Shown: piece after piece, positions 36,044 through 45,160 of the stretch
How positions within the stretch are numbered: position 1 is the stretch's first letter
Layout: each line of letters begins with the position of its first letter
NCBI RefSeq assembly: GCF_001439815.1
Contig: NZ_JYLM01000003.1
Span: 372,001 to 436,000 of the forward strand
Direction of reading: 5' to 3'
Origin: Pseudomonas orientalis
GTDB lineage: Bacteria; Pseudomonadota; Gammaproteobacteria; Pseudomonadales; Pseudomonadaceae
Length of the DNA: 64,000 nt
Notes under the pieces: generated by a model
Told to the model about the DNA's origin: nothing
Database searches by the model: none
Seen by the model: only the letters and a program-made list of their open reading frames with translations
Program-made: the position numbers and the translations under genes

Positions 36044-36283
36044 ATGGCATCTATCAACGTTCGTATTGATGACGACCTGAAAGCTCGCGCCTACCTCGAA
36101 TTGGAGAAGCTCGGCGTCACGCCCTCCGAGCTGATGCGTCAGGCGCTGCAGTACGTAGCCGAGCGTGGTCAGCTGCCATTTAAGCCCGTGCTGATGACGG
36201 AGGAAGATGAAGCCTTGATGGCCACCGTACGTGAACGCTTGGCATCTCCCCAGCGAGTGAAGGTTTCGTTGGATGACCTATAG
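36044..36283 (+). CDS. relB: RelB/DinJ-type antitoxin
   Basis: A 79-residue RHH antitoxin: MASINVRIDDDLKARAYLELEKLGVTPSELMRQALQYVAERGQLPF is the RelB/DinJ DNA-binding domain. The tail would bind the toxin. The ATG at 36044 has GAGGA upstream; an in-frame ATG at 35951 would run through the operator and is rejected. It overlaps relE by 11 bases. Confidence 0.9.
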   Translation: MASINVRIDDDLKARAYLELEKLGVTPSELMRQALQYVAERGQLPFKPVLMTEEDEALMATVRERLASPQRVKVSLDDL

Positions 36284-36560
36284 CCTTGATTTTGATGCAC
36301 GCGCATTGAAGGAATGGCAAAAACTCGGCGACACCCTCCGTCAGCAATTCAAGAAGAAGCTGGCGGAGACTCTGAACAATCCCCGCAATGAAGCCAATCG
36401 CCTGCATGGACTCCCTGACTGTTACAGGATCAAATTACGCAGTAGCGGTTACAGACTGGTCTATCAAGTGGTCGATCAGGAGATTACCGTCGTCGTGGTG
36501 GCCGTGGATAAGCGAGAGCATGGTCAGGCGTATCGGAAAGCGACTGAGCGCTTGAGCTAA
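36273..36560 (+). CDS. relE: RelE-type mRNA interferase toxin
   Basis: A 95-residue toxin: MTYSLDFDARALKEWQKLGDTLRQQFKKKLAETLNNPRNEANRLHGLPDCYRIKLRSSGYRLVYQVVDQEITVVVVAVDKREHGQAYRKA follows the RelE pattern, including the catalytic-surface basic and Tyr positions (Lys, Arg and the C-terminal Arg/Tyr). It cleaves mRNA in the ribosomal A-site in known homologues. Overlap with relB couples the translation. A terminator follows and then tRNA-Ser. Confidence 0.92.
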   Translation: MTYSLDFDARALKEWQKLGDTLRQQFKKKLAETLNNPRNEANRLHGLPDCYRIKLRSSGYRLVYQVVDQEITVVVVAVDKREHGQAYRKATERLS

Positions 36561-36598
36561 CCGTAGGTTGATAGTCCTTTACAAAAGACGCCCAAACG

Positions 36599-36636
36599 AA
36601 AAAGCCCCGTAGATTATTCAGCTACGGGGCTTTTTT
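36599..36636. terminator. Rho-independent terminator after relBE
   Basis: AAAAGCCCCGTAG stem, loop of about nine bases, CTACGGGGCTTTTTT. It serves relBE on the plus strand and can serve tRNA-Ser on the minus strand. Confidence 0.9.
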
Positions 36637-36642
36637 ATGTAA

Positions 36643-36732
36643 TGGCGGAGAGATAGGGATTCGAACCCTAGGTACCGGTGAAGGTACAACGGATTTCGAA
36701 TCCGTCCCATTCGGCCACTCTGGCATCTCTCC
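36643..36732 (-). tRNA. tRNA-Ser (anticodon CGA)
   Basis: A 90-base class II tRNA with a long variable arm. The anticodon loop reads GGATTCGAAATCC, giving anticodon CGA for UCG codons. The acceptor stem GGAGAGA/TCTCTCC closes, the T-loop GTTCGAATCC is canonical and a 3' CCA is encoded. Its 3' end points to the relBE side. Confidence 0.95.
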
Positions 36733-36815
36733 AACGGCGCGCATCATAACAGCCTGTTTCGTGGAAGCAAAGCTCTGTCGAGATTTTTTTCCGTGCTATC
36801 AGATGCTTGCGTCGA

Positions 36816-37529
36816 TTAAAGCGGTACGCCAAGGCGCTGGGCGACTTCTTCGTAGGCTTCGATCACGTCACCGAGGCCCTGGCGGAAGCGGTCTTTGTCC
36901 ATCTTCTTCTTGGTGTCCTTGTCCCACAGGCGGCAGCCGTCCGGGCTGAATTCGTCGCCCAGGACGATGGAGCCGTCGTGGAATACGCCGAACTCAAGCT
37001 TGAAGTCCACCAGCAACAGGCCAGCATCGTCGAACAGCTTGCTCAGCACGTCGTTGACCTTGAGGGACAACTCTTTCATGCGCGCCAATTGTTCAGCGGT
37101 ACCCCAGCCGAACGCCACGACGTGGGATTCGTTGATGAACGGGTCGCCCTTGGCGTCGTCCTTCAGGAACAGTTCGAAGGTGTACGGGTTGAGTTTGAGG
37201 CCCTCTTCCACGCCCAGGCGCTTGACCAGGCTGCCGGCGGCGTAGTTACGCACGACGCATTCGACCGGGATCATGTCGAGCTTCTTGACCAGGCATTCGT
37301 TATCGCCCAGCAGTTTGTCGAATTGGGTCGGAACGCCGGCTTCTTCGAGTTTCTGCATGATGAAGGCGTTGAACTTGTTGTTCACCATGCCCTTGCGGTC
37401 CAACTGTTCGATGCGCTTGCCGTCGAACGCCGAGGTGTCGTTGCGAAACAGCAGGATCAAGCGGTTGGCGTCGTCGGTCTTGTACACCGACTTGGCTTTG
37501 CCGCGGTAGAGTTCTTCACGTTTTTCCAT
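36816..37529 (-). CDS. purC: SAICAR synthase
   Basis: A 237-residue phosphoribosylaminoimidazole-succinocarboxamide synthase of purine biosynthesis, joining CAIR and aspartate with [23 protein letters not shown] and [25 protein letters not shown] at the start, and [33 protein letters not shown] (substrate/nucleotide-binding signature) later, are typical. The length is standard for bacteria (237). It is followed upstream by the MBL hydrolase gene on the same strand, 27 bases away. Confidence 0.97.
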   Translation of the reverse strand: MEKREELYRGKAKSVYKTDDANRLILLFRNDTSAFDGKRIEQLDRKGMVNNKFNAFIMQKLEEAGVPTQFDKLLGDNECLVKKLDMIPVECVVRNYAAGSLVKRLGVEEGLKLNPYTFELFLKDDAKGDPFINESHVVAFGWGTAEQLARMKELSLKVNDVLSKLFDDAGLLLVDFKLEFGVFHDGSIVLGDEFSPDGCRLWDKDTKKKMDKDRFRQGLGDVIEAYEEVAQRLGVPL

Positions 37530-37556
37530 GATGGGCTCCGCTTTGAGTGAGGTGGG

Positions 37557-38315
37557 CTAGGCGATGTGGCGCCAGTCGAGCCCTGAATCTTGATCGGCCA
37601 GTTGCAGCCAGTCCGGGTCGCACCCAAGGGTGTCGACAAAACATTGCCGGGCAAGCGTCGGCAGGTTGTTCTTGCTGCTGAGATGGGCCAGGACCAGGTG
37701 TTGCAGGTCTTGCCAGCCCAACTCGTACACCAGGTACGCCGCCTGGTGGTTGTTCAAATGTCCCAGTTCGCCGCCCACCCGCTGTTTGAGAAAGTAGGGG
37801 TAATGACCGCGCGCCAGCAGGTCTCGGCAGTGATTGGACTCGATCATCAAGGCATCGAGATCGCGGTAACCGTCCAGCACCTTGGCGCAGTAGGAACCCA
37901 GGTCGGTGAGTACACCGAAGCGCCGCTCGCCGTCACTGAACACATATTGCGTCGGCTCCTGGGCGTCGTGAGCGACCGCGACAACGCTGATGCTCAAGGC
38001 ACCAATCTGCAGTTGCTCGCCACCGGCCAGGAAACCTGCGGGTTCAATGGGTTTGCGCATCCCGCGCAACGTGCCGCGACTCAAGTACACCGGAAGATTG
38101 TAGCGCCGAGACAGCAAACCCACGCCATGCACGTGGTCGGCATGTTCGTGGGTCACCAGAATCGCGCTCAGCTGCGCGGGATGAACCCCCAGGCGCAGCA
38201 GGCGCCGCTCGGTTTCTCTTAGCGAGAAACCACAATCCACCAGTACGTACGTGTCGTCGTGGGCGACCAGCGTGCCGTTCCCTTGGCTACCGCTACCGAG
38301 AACAGCAAAACGCAT
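37557..38315 (-). CDS. MBL-fold metallo-hydrolase (YycJ/WalJ-like)
   Basis: A 252-residue metallo-beta-lactamase-fold enzyme. ILVTHEHADHVHGV (53-66) gives the complete HxHxDH (His56, His58, Asp60, His61). MRFAVLGSGSQGNGTLV and VLAHLSSKNNLP at the end resemble the YycJ/WalJ exonuclease-like group. A role as nuclease or phosphodiesterase is inferred from the family. It lies between bamC (3-4 bases upstream) and purC; likely one transcript bamC-mbl-purC. Confidence 0.88.
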   Translation of the reverse strand: MRFAVLGSGSQGNGTLVAHDDTYVLVDCGFSLRETERRLLRLGVHPAQLSAILVTHEHADHVHGVGLLSRRYNLPVYLSRGTLRGMRKPIEPAGFLAGGEQLQIGALSISVVAVAHDAQEPTQYVFSDGERRFGVLTDLGSYCAKVLDGYRDLDALMIESNHCRDLLARGHYPYFLKQRVGGELGHLNNHQAAYLVYELGWQDLQHLVLAHLSSKNNLPTLARQCFVDTLGCDPDWLQLADQDSGLDWRHIA

Positions 38316-38319
38316 CGGA

Positions 38320-39435
38320 TCAGCCCAGGTTGTCCTGAATCACGCCCAACACTTTGCGTGCTGTTTCAGCCGGCGCGACGGTGTTGATGTTCTTCTCGAC
38401 GGTGACTTGCACGCTCTCGCCAACCTTGCTCAAACGAACCTGGTAACGCTCGGCGCGGGTCTCGACTTCTTCCTTGGTCGGCTGGCTGCCGAACAATTTG
38501 CCGAAGAAACCTGGCTCGTCATCTTTTTTCTCGGCCTTTTCAGCCACGTTGATGTAGTACAGGCCCAGGCTGCGGTTGATGTCCTCAACGCGCCAAGGTC
38601 CCTGCTCCAGGGCGCGACCTACGCTGGCCCAGGCACGGTCCAGGTCTTCACCCAGGTTCAGCACCACGTTGCCGCTGCCATCCTCGGTGAGGCTGACGCG
38701 GCTAGGGGTGTCGTAATCACGTGCGGCGAGCAGGGAAACCGAGCCGCCCTTCTCGGAGATACGGCTCATGCTGGCCAGCATCTCATCGACCAGCGCGGCG
38801 TCGACACCGGTATTGACCGAGCGCGGCGTGAAATCGACGCTGGCCGTGCTCCCGGCAGGACGCTCGGCGCTGACCACATAGACTTCACTGGTATTGCGCT
38901 GTACGCCTGGCTCGATGCGCACACGCACACGGGCTTCGCTGTCGGCGGCTACACCGCCGGCCAGCAGGCGCTGGGCCATGTTGGCGGACAACTCACGGCC
39001 TTGCTGCCACGCCGTGGTGAACTCACCCGTCTGTGGGCGTTGCTCGTCGATGCGGAAACCATTGTCCTGGAAAAACTGCACCGCCACCGGCCAGACTTCG
39101 GCGGGTGGGCGCTGAGCCACGATCCAGCGGTTGTCGCCACTCTTTTGCAGGCTGTAGTCGCTGGCATCGGCCACTGCCGTGATCGGCTGCGGACGTGGCA
39201 CCACGTATTCACCCTTGACGGTGTCGTCGGCGACATTGCGTGGAATCGGCAGCAGCGGGTCGAGACGCTTGGCGACGCTGACGTCAGGCGGCAGTTGCAT
39301 CGGTTTGGTGGCTTGCGCTTCAAGGTAATCGCTGCCGCGGTCACGGAAGTAGCCTTCCGGGCCCCATACCCAACCGCAGCCACTGGTGCTGGAGATAATC
39401 AAGGCAAGTGCGGAAAGTCCGGCCAATCGCTTCAT
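38320..39435 (-). CDS. bamC: Outer-membrane assembly lipoprotein BamC
   Basis: A 371-residue lipoprotein of the beta-barrel assembly machinery. Signal peptide with lipobox STSGC (lipidated Cys20), a flexible segment binding BamD, then two helix-grip domains (about 95-220 and 230-365). It joins BamABDE in the periplasmic face of the outer membrane. It is 17 bases downstream of dapA, the conserved dapA-bamC order. Confidence 0.93.
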   Translation of the reverse strand: MKRLAGLSALALIISSTSGCGWVWGPEGYFRDRGSDYLEAQATKPMQLPPDVSVAKRLDPLLPIPRNVADDTVKGEYVVPRPQPITAVADASDYSLQKSGDNRWIVAQRPPAEVWPVAVQFFQDNGFRIDEQRPQTGEFTTAWQQGRELSANMAQRLLAGGVAADSEARVRVRIEPGVQRNTSEVYVVSAERPAGSTASVDFTPRSVNTGVDAALVDEMLASMSRISEKGGSVSLLAARDYDTPSRVSLTEDGSGNVVLNLGEDLDRAWASVGRALEQGPWRVEDINRSLGLYYINVAEKAEKKDDEPGFFGKLFGSQPTKEEVETRAERYQVRLSKVGESVQVTVEKNINTVAPAETARKVLGVIQDNLG

Positions 39436-39452
39436 GCGTAGTGCTTCCTCAA

Positions 39453-40331
39453 TTAAACCAGGACGCCGGACTGGCGCAGGGCCTGTCGCAGCGGTTCGTG
39501 AAAGGCTTCGCTGAGACGGGTGAGCGGCAGACGGATACCGTCCGGCATCATGCCCATTTCAGTCAGCGCCCATTTCACGGGAATAGGGTTGGATTCGATA
39601 AACAGTGTCTTGTTGAGCGGCATCAGCTTCTCGTGGATCGCGCGGGCGGTCACGGCGTCGCCGGCAATGGCGGCGGCGCACAGGTCGCTCATGGCACGCG
39701 GGGCCACATTGGCGGTCACGCTGATGTTGCCTTTGCCGCCCAGCAGGATCAGTTCCACGGCGGTGGCGTCGTCACCGGAATACAACAGGAAGTCGCTGTT
39801 GACCCCGGCCAGGATGTCCTTGGCGCGCTGCAGGTCGCCAGTGGCTTCCTTGATGCCGATGATGTTCGGCACGCTGGACAGGCGGATCACCGTCTCGGCC
39901 TTCATATCGCACGCGGTGCGACCCGGCACGTTATAAAGGATCTGAGGGATCTGGACGGCTTCGGCGATGGCTTTGAAATGCTGGTACAAGCCTTCCTGGG
40001 TCGGCTTGTTGTAGTACGGCGTTACCAGCAGGCAGGCGTCGGCGCCGGCCTTCTTGGCATTCCTGGTCAATTCGATCGCTTCACGCGTCGAGTTGGCGCC
40101 GGTACCGGCGATCACGGCGATGCGGCCTGCAACGCGCTTGACCACGAACTCGATCACCTGGATGTGTTCTTCCACGTCGAGGGTGGCCGACTCACCGGTA
40201 GTGCCGACCGCCACGATGGCGTTGGTGCCTTCTTGCAGGTGGAAGTCCACCAGTTTGCCCAGGCTGTCCCAGTCGAGATGACCTTGTGCATCCATGGGTG
40301 TGACCAGTGCCACCATACTGCCCGCAATCAT
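39453..40331 (-). CDS. dapA: 4-hydroxy-tetrahydrodipicolinate synthase
   Basis: A 292-residue TIM-barrel aldolase joining pyruvate and aspartate semialdehyde in lysine and peptidoglycan precursor synthesis. Schiff-base Lys161 (GIKEATGD), Tyr133 and Arg138 ([10 protein letters not shown]), and VGTTGESAT with Thr44/Thr45 are all present. The ATG at 40331 ([13 protein letters not shown]) is the conserved start. It is divergent from gcvR, as in related genomes. Confidence 0.97.
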   Translation of the reverse strand: MIAGSMVALVTPMDAQGHLDWDSLGKLVDFHLQEGTNAIVAVGTTGESATLDVEEHIQVIEFVVKRVAGRIAVIAGTGANSTREAIELTRNAKKAGADACLLVTPYYNKPTQEGLYQHFKAIAEAVQIPQILYNVPGRTACDMKAETVIRLSSVPNIIGIKEATGDLQRAKDILAGVNSDFLLYSGDDATAVELILLGGKGNISVTANVAPRAMSDLCAAAIAGDAVTARAIHEKLMPLNKTLFIESNPIPVKWALTEMGMMPDGIRLPLTRLSEAFHEPLRQALRQSGVLV

Positions 40332-40593
40332 GCAACCGCTCCTGCCGGAAAAAGAGAGCCGTAATGGTACTGGCGCTAAGATGCTTGTACAAGCGAAGTA
40401 CCGTGCGAGGACGTGTTCTGGCGCAACTAAACGACGGGCAATGCCATCATTGGGCCAAAGCAGCGCTTGAAGCAGGTCGTTCACGCAATGAAAACGCCAC
40501 CTCCTAGCCCTTGGCGATGGTTTTCGCTACCCTTCATCCTTTGATCGATACCGCTCTGACAGTATCGACCGCTCATCGCTTTAGGAAGGCTGC

Positions 40594-41154
40594 ATGTCCA
40601 CCCCCACAGTTCGCGAACAATTCCTTGTTATCAGTGCCCTCGGCGCCAACCCCATGGAGCTGACCAACGTCCTGTGCCGCGCCAGCCATGAGAACCGCTG
40701 CGCCGTGGTGACCTCGCGCCTGACCCGCCATGGCGAGTGCAGTGCGCTGGTGTTGCAGATTTCCGGCAGTTGGGACGCCCTGGCGCGCCTTGAGACCGGC
40801 CTGCCGGGCCTGGCCAAGAAGCACGACTTCACCGTCAACGTCGTGCGCAGCGCTGCCCTGGAAAATCGCCCACAGGCCCTGCCTTATGTGGCGTATGTCA
40901 GCTCCGCCTATCGCTCGGACATCGTCAACGAGCTGTGCCAGTTCTTCATCGACCACAACGTCGAGCTGGAGAACCTGACCTGCGACACTTACCAGGCGCC
41001 GCAAACCGGCGGCACCATGCTCAATGCTACCTTCACCGTGACCTTGCCGGCCGGCGTGCAGATCAGTTGGCTGCGCGACCAGTTCCTGGATTTCGCCGAC
41101 GCCCTGAACCTTGACGCGCTGATCGAGCCATGGCGCCCACAGAACCCCATGTAA
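40594..41154 (+). CDS. gcvR: Glycine cleavage system repressor GcvR
   Basis: A 186-residue protein with two ACT domains (about 10-85 and 95-175), starting MSTPTVREQFLVISALGANPM, typical of GcvR, which represses the glycine cleavage operon through GcvA and binds glycine. AGGAAGG precedes the ATG. It is followed 10 bases later by the peroxiredoxin gene, the usual gcvR-bcp order. A CGATAC-N10-GTATCG dyad at 40546-40567 lies upstream. Confidence 0.9.
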   Translation: MSTPTVREQFLVISALGANPMELTNVLCRASHENRCAVVTSRLTRHGECSALVLQISGSWDALARLETGLPGLAKKHDFTVNVVRSAALENRPQALPYVAYVSSAYRSDIVNELCQFFIDHNVELENLTCDTYQAPQTGGTMLNATFTVTLPAGVQISWLRDQFLDFADALNLDALIEPWRPQNPM

Positions 41155-41164
41155 GGACGTACCC

Positions 41165-41638
41165 ATGCCGGTAGCCATCGACACACCCGTAGCCGATTTC
41201 GAAGCCCAGGCCACCAGTGGCCAGACTTTCAGCCTTGCGGCCCTCAAGGGCAAGCAGGTGGTGATCTATTTCTATCCCAAGGACAGCACGCCGGGCTGCA
41301 CCACCCAGGGCCAAGGTTTTCGGGATCAACATGAAGCGTTCAAGGTCGCCAACACTGAGGTGTTTGGCGTGTCGCGTGACAGCATGAAGTCTCACGAGAA
41401 CTTCAAGGCCAAGCAGCAATTCCCCTTCGAGCTGATCAGCGACAAGGACGAGGCGGTGTGCCAGCTGTTTGATGTGATCAAACTCAAGAAGCTCTACGGC
41501 AAGGAATACCTGGGCGTGGATCGCAGCACTTTTTTGATCGACAGCGAAGGTGTGCTGCGTCAGGAATGGCGCGGCGTGAAGGTGCCGGGACATGTGGACG
41601 CGGTTCTAGCGGCCGCGCAGGCGCTGAACAAGGCCTGA
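41165..41638 (+). CDS. bcp: Bcp/PrxQ-family peroxiredoxin
   Basis: A 157-residue thiol peroxidase. The peroxidatic Cys45 is in YPKDSTPGCTTQGQGFRD. The resolving Cys expected at position 50 in E. coli Bcp is Gln here, so it belongs to the 1-Cys or atypical type with an intermolecular reductant. FLIDSEGVLRQEWRGVKVPGH is the family C-terminus. Cytoplasmic reduction of peroxides is inferred. Confidence 0.92.
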   Translation: MPVAIDTPVADFEAQATSGQTFSLAALKGKQVVIYFYPKDSTPGCTTQGQGFRDQHEAFKVANTEVFGVSRDSMKSHENFKAKQQFPFELISDKDEAVCQLFDVIKLKKLYGKEYLGVDRSTFLIDSEGVLRQEWRGVKVPGHVDAVLAAAQALNKA

Positions 41639-41657
41639 TTTTGCGTTTACAAGGCCA

Positions 41658-41894
41658 TCAGGCTTTGCGCAACCAGTAACGATACACACCAGCAACCTCT
41701 TCTTCCTGGACCAGCGTGTGGCCCGCCAGCCTGGCAAAGGTGCGGAAATCCCGCTGGGAACCGGCGTCAGTGGCGGTAACCTTGAGCACAGCACCGCTGG
41801 CCAGTTGGTTGAGTTCCAGTTTGGCCTTGAGCAAGGGCAGCGGGCAGTTGAGGCCGCTGGCATCAAGTTCGGCGTCAAAGGCAGCGTCGGTCAT
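41658..41894 (-). CDS. TusA-family sulfur-carrier protein
   Basis: A 78-residue protein with the TusA/SirA fold. LDASGLNCPLPLLKAKLELNQL carries the CPxP motif with Cys17, the sulfur-accepting residue. Whether it acts in tRNA thiolation or another sulfur-relay is unknown; it is not beside tusBCD. The ATG at 41894 is preferred over a GTG-like extension. It is divergent from bepA. Confidence 0.88.
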   Translation of the reverse strand: MTDAAFDAELDASGLNCPLPLLKAKLELNQLASGAVLKVTATDAGSQRDFRTFARLAGHTLVQEEEVAGVYRYWLRKA

Positions 41895-41989
41895 GGTGTT
41901 ACTCCAGGCAAACATTTGAGGGGCTTAGAATATCTGGTCCCAAGCTCAGTGTCCGGCTACAGTAAGCTCTTTGTCGAAAGGCTTTGTGC

Positions 41990-43423
41990 ATGACTTTTTT
42001 GCGCCCTACCCTGCTGACGCTGGCCTGCCTGCTGGCCTCCCCGGCCTTCGCTGATGAGCTGCCGTCACTTGGCGACGCCAGTTCTGCCATTGTCTCGCCG
42101 CAACAGGAATATCAACTGGGCCGCGCATGGCTGGCCTATCTGCGTGGCCAGGTCTCGCAGCTCAATGATCCACAGCTCAAGGATTACGTCGAAACCAGCG
42201 TGTACAAGCTGGTGGAGACCAGTCAGGTCAACGACCGACGCCTGGAATTCATCCTGATCAACAGCCCGCAGCTCAACGCCTTCGCCGCGCCCGGCGGGAT
42301 CGTCGGGGTCAATGGCGGCCTGTTTCTCAATGCCCAGACCGAAGGTGAATACGCATCGGTGCTGGCCCACGAATTGGCGCACTTGTCCCAACGCCACTTT
42401 GCCCGAGGTGTGGAAGCGCAATCGCGCATGCAGATTCCGATGATGGCTGCCTTGCTCGGCGGTATCATTGCCGCCGCAGCCGGCGCCGGCGATGCGGGTA
42501 TTGCCGCGATTGCCGGTTCCCAGGCCGCTGCGATTCAGGAGCAGCGTCGATTCTCCCGGCAGAATGAACAGGAAGCCGACCGCATCGGCATCGTCAACCT
42601 GGAAAAAGCCGGCTACGACCCGCGCTCCATGCCCACCATGTTCGAGCGCCTGATGCGCCAGTACCGCTTCGACGCCAAGCCACCGGAATTCCTGCTGACG
42701 CACCCGGTGACCGAATCGCGGATCGCCGACACCCGCAACCGCGCGGAACAAGCCAAGCCTGGCGGCAAGGAAGACAGCCTGCGCTATCAGCTGATTCGCG
42801 CGCGGGTGCAATTGAAGTATGAAGACACACCGGGCCTCGCCGCCAAGCGCTTCCAGGCGCAGCTGGACGAGAACCCGAAAAACGATGTGGCGCGTTATGG
42901 CCTGGCCATCGCCCAGATCAAGGGCACCCAGCTCAAGGAAGCACGGGAAAGCCTCGCGCCGCTGCTGGCCAAGGCGCCCAACGACATTACCTACAATCTG
43001 GCGCAGATCGAACTGGACATCACCAGCAATCGCATGCCGGACGCACAACAACGTACCGACCGCATGCTGACCCAGTACCCCAGCAACTATCCGCTGAACC
43101 AGGTACGCGTCGATTTGCTGCTCAAGCAGAACCGTACCGCCGATGCGGAAAAAGCCCTGGATGGCTTGCTCAAGTCGCGCCCGGATGATCCGGACGTGTG
43201 GTACCAGGTCGCCGAAACGCGCGGTTTGTCGGGCAATATCATCGGCCTGCATCAGGCACGTGCTGAATACTTCGCCTTGGTGGGCGATTTCCAGCAAGCC
43301 ATCCAGCAACTGGACTTTGCCAAGCGCCGCGCCGGCAACAACTTTCCGTTATCGTCGCGAATCGATGCACGCCAGCGTGAGCTGATCGAACAGGAACGCC
43401 TGGTGAAAGGGATGATGAGCTAA
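41990..43423 (+). CDS. bepA: Periplasmic M48 protease/chaperone BepA
   Basis: A 477-residue protein with signal peptide (about 1-22, ending in AFA). The M48 domain has HELAH at 127-131 (zinc motif) and the third ligand Glu in RQNEQEADRIG. C-terminal residues about 270-470 form TPR-like helices. BepA supports LptD assembly and degrades misassembled outer-membrane proteins. I start at the ATG at 41990, not at the TTG two codons before. Confidence 0.92.
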   Translation: MTFLRPTLLTLACLLASPAFADELPSLGDASSAIVSPQQEYQLGRAWLAYLRGQVSQLNDPQLKDYVETSVYKLVETSQVNDRRLEFILINSPQLNAFAAPGGIVGVNGGLFLNAQTEGEYASVLAHELAHLSQRHFARGVEAQSRMQIPMMAALLGGIIAAAAGAGDAGIAAIAGSQAAAIQEQRRFSRQNEQEADRIGIVNLEKAGYDPRSMPTMFERLMRQYRFDAKPPEFLLTHPVTESRIADTRNRAEQAKPGGKEDSLRYQLIRARVQLKYEDTPGLAAKRFQAQLDENPKNDVARYGLAIAQIKGTQLKEARESLAPLLAKAPNDITYNLAQIELDITSNRMPDAQQRTDRMLTQYPSNYPLNQVRVDLLLKQNRTADAEKALDGLLKSRPDDPDVWYQVAETRGLSGNIIGLHQARAEYFALVGDFQQAIQQLDFAKRRAGNNFPLSSRIDARQRELIEQERLVKGMMS

Positions 43424-43436
43424 ACCCATCGCCCAC

Positions 43437-43473
43437 AAAAAAGCCCCGCCATCATTCAATGGCGGGGCTTTTT
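43437..43473. terminator. Bidirectional terminator between bepA and mucD
   Basis: AAAAAAGCCCCGCCAT stem, short loop, ATGGCGGGGCTTTTTA. The T-runs on both strands fit the convergent genes. Confidence 0.92.
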
Positions 43474-43487
43474 ATTGGGCTGGAAGG

Positions 43488-44927
43488 TTACTCGGCCAGC
43501 TTGAAGGTGATGAAGCTGGCACGCCCCTGACGCAACACGCGCATCGACACCGAACGATTCTTCGGCAACGCCTTGGCGATGTCGGCGAATTCCTTGGTGG
43601 TGTCGATCGCCTGGTTGTTCAGGTGAGTGATCACATCGCCCGGCTGCAGGCCGATCAAGGCGGCCGGGCCGTCCTGGACTTCCTTGATCACGACACCGCT
43701 CTTGAGGTCGAAGGTCTTTTTCTGCTCAGGCGTCAGCTCAACCACGGCAATGCCCAAGCGATTGCTGCTGCGCTCGGCGCCTGGCTTGGCGTTACCCAGG
43801 GCATCCAGGGTCGCCCCCTCTTCCGGGATTGCGCCGACGGTGAGTTCGACATTCTGGCGCTTGCCATCGCGAATCACTTCCAGCTTGGCTTTGCTGCCCG
43901 CTTTTAGCGCACCTACCAGATGCGGCAAGTCGGCCGACATGATGATCGGCTGGCCGTTCATGCTCAGGATCACGTCGCCGACCTGCAGGCCACCTTTGGC
44001 AGCCGGGCCGTCGTCCTGGATTTGCGCGACCAGCGCACCCGCCGGTTTGTCGAGACCGAAGGATTCTGCGAGGTCCTTGTTCACTTCCTGGATCACCACG
44101 CCCAACCAACCGCGGCTCACTTTGCCACCGGCCTTCAGCTGATTGGAGACGTCCATGGCCACATCAATCGGTATCGCGAAGGACACCCCCATAAAACCAC
44201 CGGAACGGGTGTAGATCTGCGAGTTGATCCCTACCACTTCGCCCGCCAGATTGAACAGCGGACCACCGGAGTTGCCCGGGTTGATCGGCACGTCGGTCTG
44301 GATGAACGGCACGTAGTTTTCGTTTGGCAGGCTGCGGCCGATGGCACTGACGATGCCCTGGGTGACGGTATGGTCAAAACCGAACGGCGAACCGATCGCC
44401 ACTACCCACTGGCCCGCTTTCAGGTCCTGGGATTTGCCCAGTTTAAGCACCGGCAAGTCCTTGCCTTCGATTTTCAGCAAGGCCACGTCGGAACGCGGGT
44501 CGGTGCCGACCAGCTTGGCTTTCAACTCACTGCGATCGGCCAGGCGCACGAGGATCTCGTCAGCATCGGCAATCACGTGGTTGTTGGTCAGAATGTAGCC
44601 GTCAGGCGAAATGATGAAACCCGAGCCCAGGGACTGCGCTTCACGCTGACCACCGCCACCACCGCGCGGGGTGCGTGGTTGCGGCATGCCGCGCTCGAAG
44701 AATTCGCGCAGCATCGGCGGCAGGCCTTCCAGGTCGGGCATCTGCTGGTTCGATACTTTGCGATCCGGCAGTTTCTGCGTGGTACTGATATTCACCACCG
44801 CAGGCGAGGCCTGCTCTACCAGTTGGGTAAAGTCAGGCAGCTCGACCGCTTGCGCGGGCACGGCCTGACCCAGCACCAGCACCGTGGCGACTATGGATAG
44901 GTAAGACTTCAAACGTGGTATCGACAT
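43488..44927 (-). CDS. mucD: Periplasmic serine protease MucD (DegP type)
   Basis: A 479-residue HtrA-family protease. Signal peptide (about 1-27), trypsin-like domain with catalytic His117 (TNNHVIADA), Asp147 (RSDVALLKI) and Ser220 (PGNSGGPLF), then two PDZ domains (about 260-370 and 385-475). In pseudomonads MucD negatively influences AlgU activity and degrades misfolded proteins. It sits downstream of mucB without mucC, separated by 233 bases with a terminator-like hairpin, so it may have its own promoter. Confidence 0.95.
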   Translation of the reverse strand: MSIPRLKSYLSIVATVLVLGQAVPAQAVELPDFTQLVEQASPAVVNISTTQKLPDRKVSNQQMPDLEGLPPMLREFFERGMPQPRTPRGGGGGQREAQSLGSGFIISPDGYILTNNHVIADADEILVRLADRSELKAKLVGTDPRSDVALLKIEGKDLPVLKLGKSQDLKAGQWVVAIGSPFGFDHTVTQGIVSAIGRSLPNENYVPFIQTDVPINPGNSGGPLFNLAGEVVGINSQIYTRSGGFMGVSFAIPIDVAMDVSNQLKAGGKVSRGWLGVVIQEVNKDLAESFGLDKPAGALVAQIQDDGPAAKGGLQVGDVILSMNGQPIIMSADLPHLVGALKAGSKAKLEVIRDGKRQNVELTVGAIPEEGATLDALGNAKPGAERSSNRLGIAVVELTPEQKKTFDLKSGVVIKEVQDGPAALIGLQPGDVITHLNNQAIDTTKEFADIAKALPKNRSVSMRVLRQGRASFITFKLAE

Positions 44928-45018
44928 ACAGCTCCCGTTACGACGAGCAGGGTTGAGCGACAGGGTTCAAAAAACGCCGAAAACCGCGACCGACATTTTT
45001 TGTACCGCGAACAAACAA

Positions 45019-45042
45019 GGCCAGGGCCGAGAAGCCCTGACC
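45019..45042 (-). terminator. Terminator-like hairpin after mucB
   Basis: On the minus strand, GGTCAGGGC, loop TTCTCG, GCCCTGGCC, then TTGTTTGTT. It is about 120 bases after the mucB stop and before mucD, so could attenuate read-through into mucD. Confidence 0.6.
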
Positions 45043-45160
45043 TATAAAAAACATATAGATTTTTTGCAAGTGAAAATGCTGATCCAGACATTTCATCGTC
45101 TCTGCAGGCACCTGGCATGGGCGCAGAGTGAAAGCTCAGGATGAACACTCGATTAACAGC

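Noticed and set aside
36643..36732. Prophage or island attachment site at tRNA-Ser
   Set aside because: No integrase and no duplicated tRNA end is visible in the window, so an att site is not annotated.
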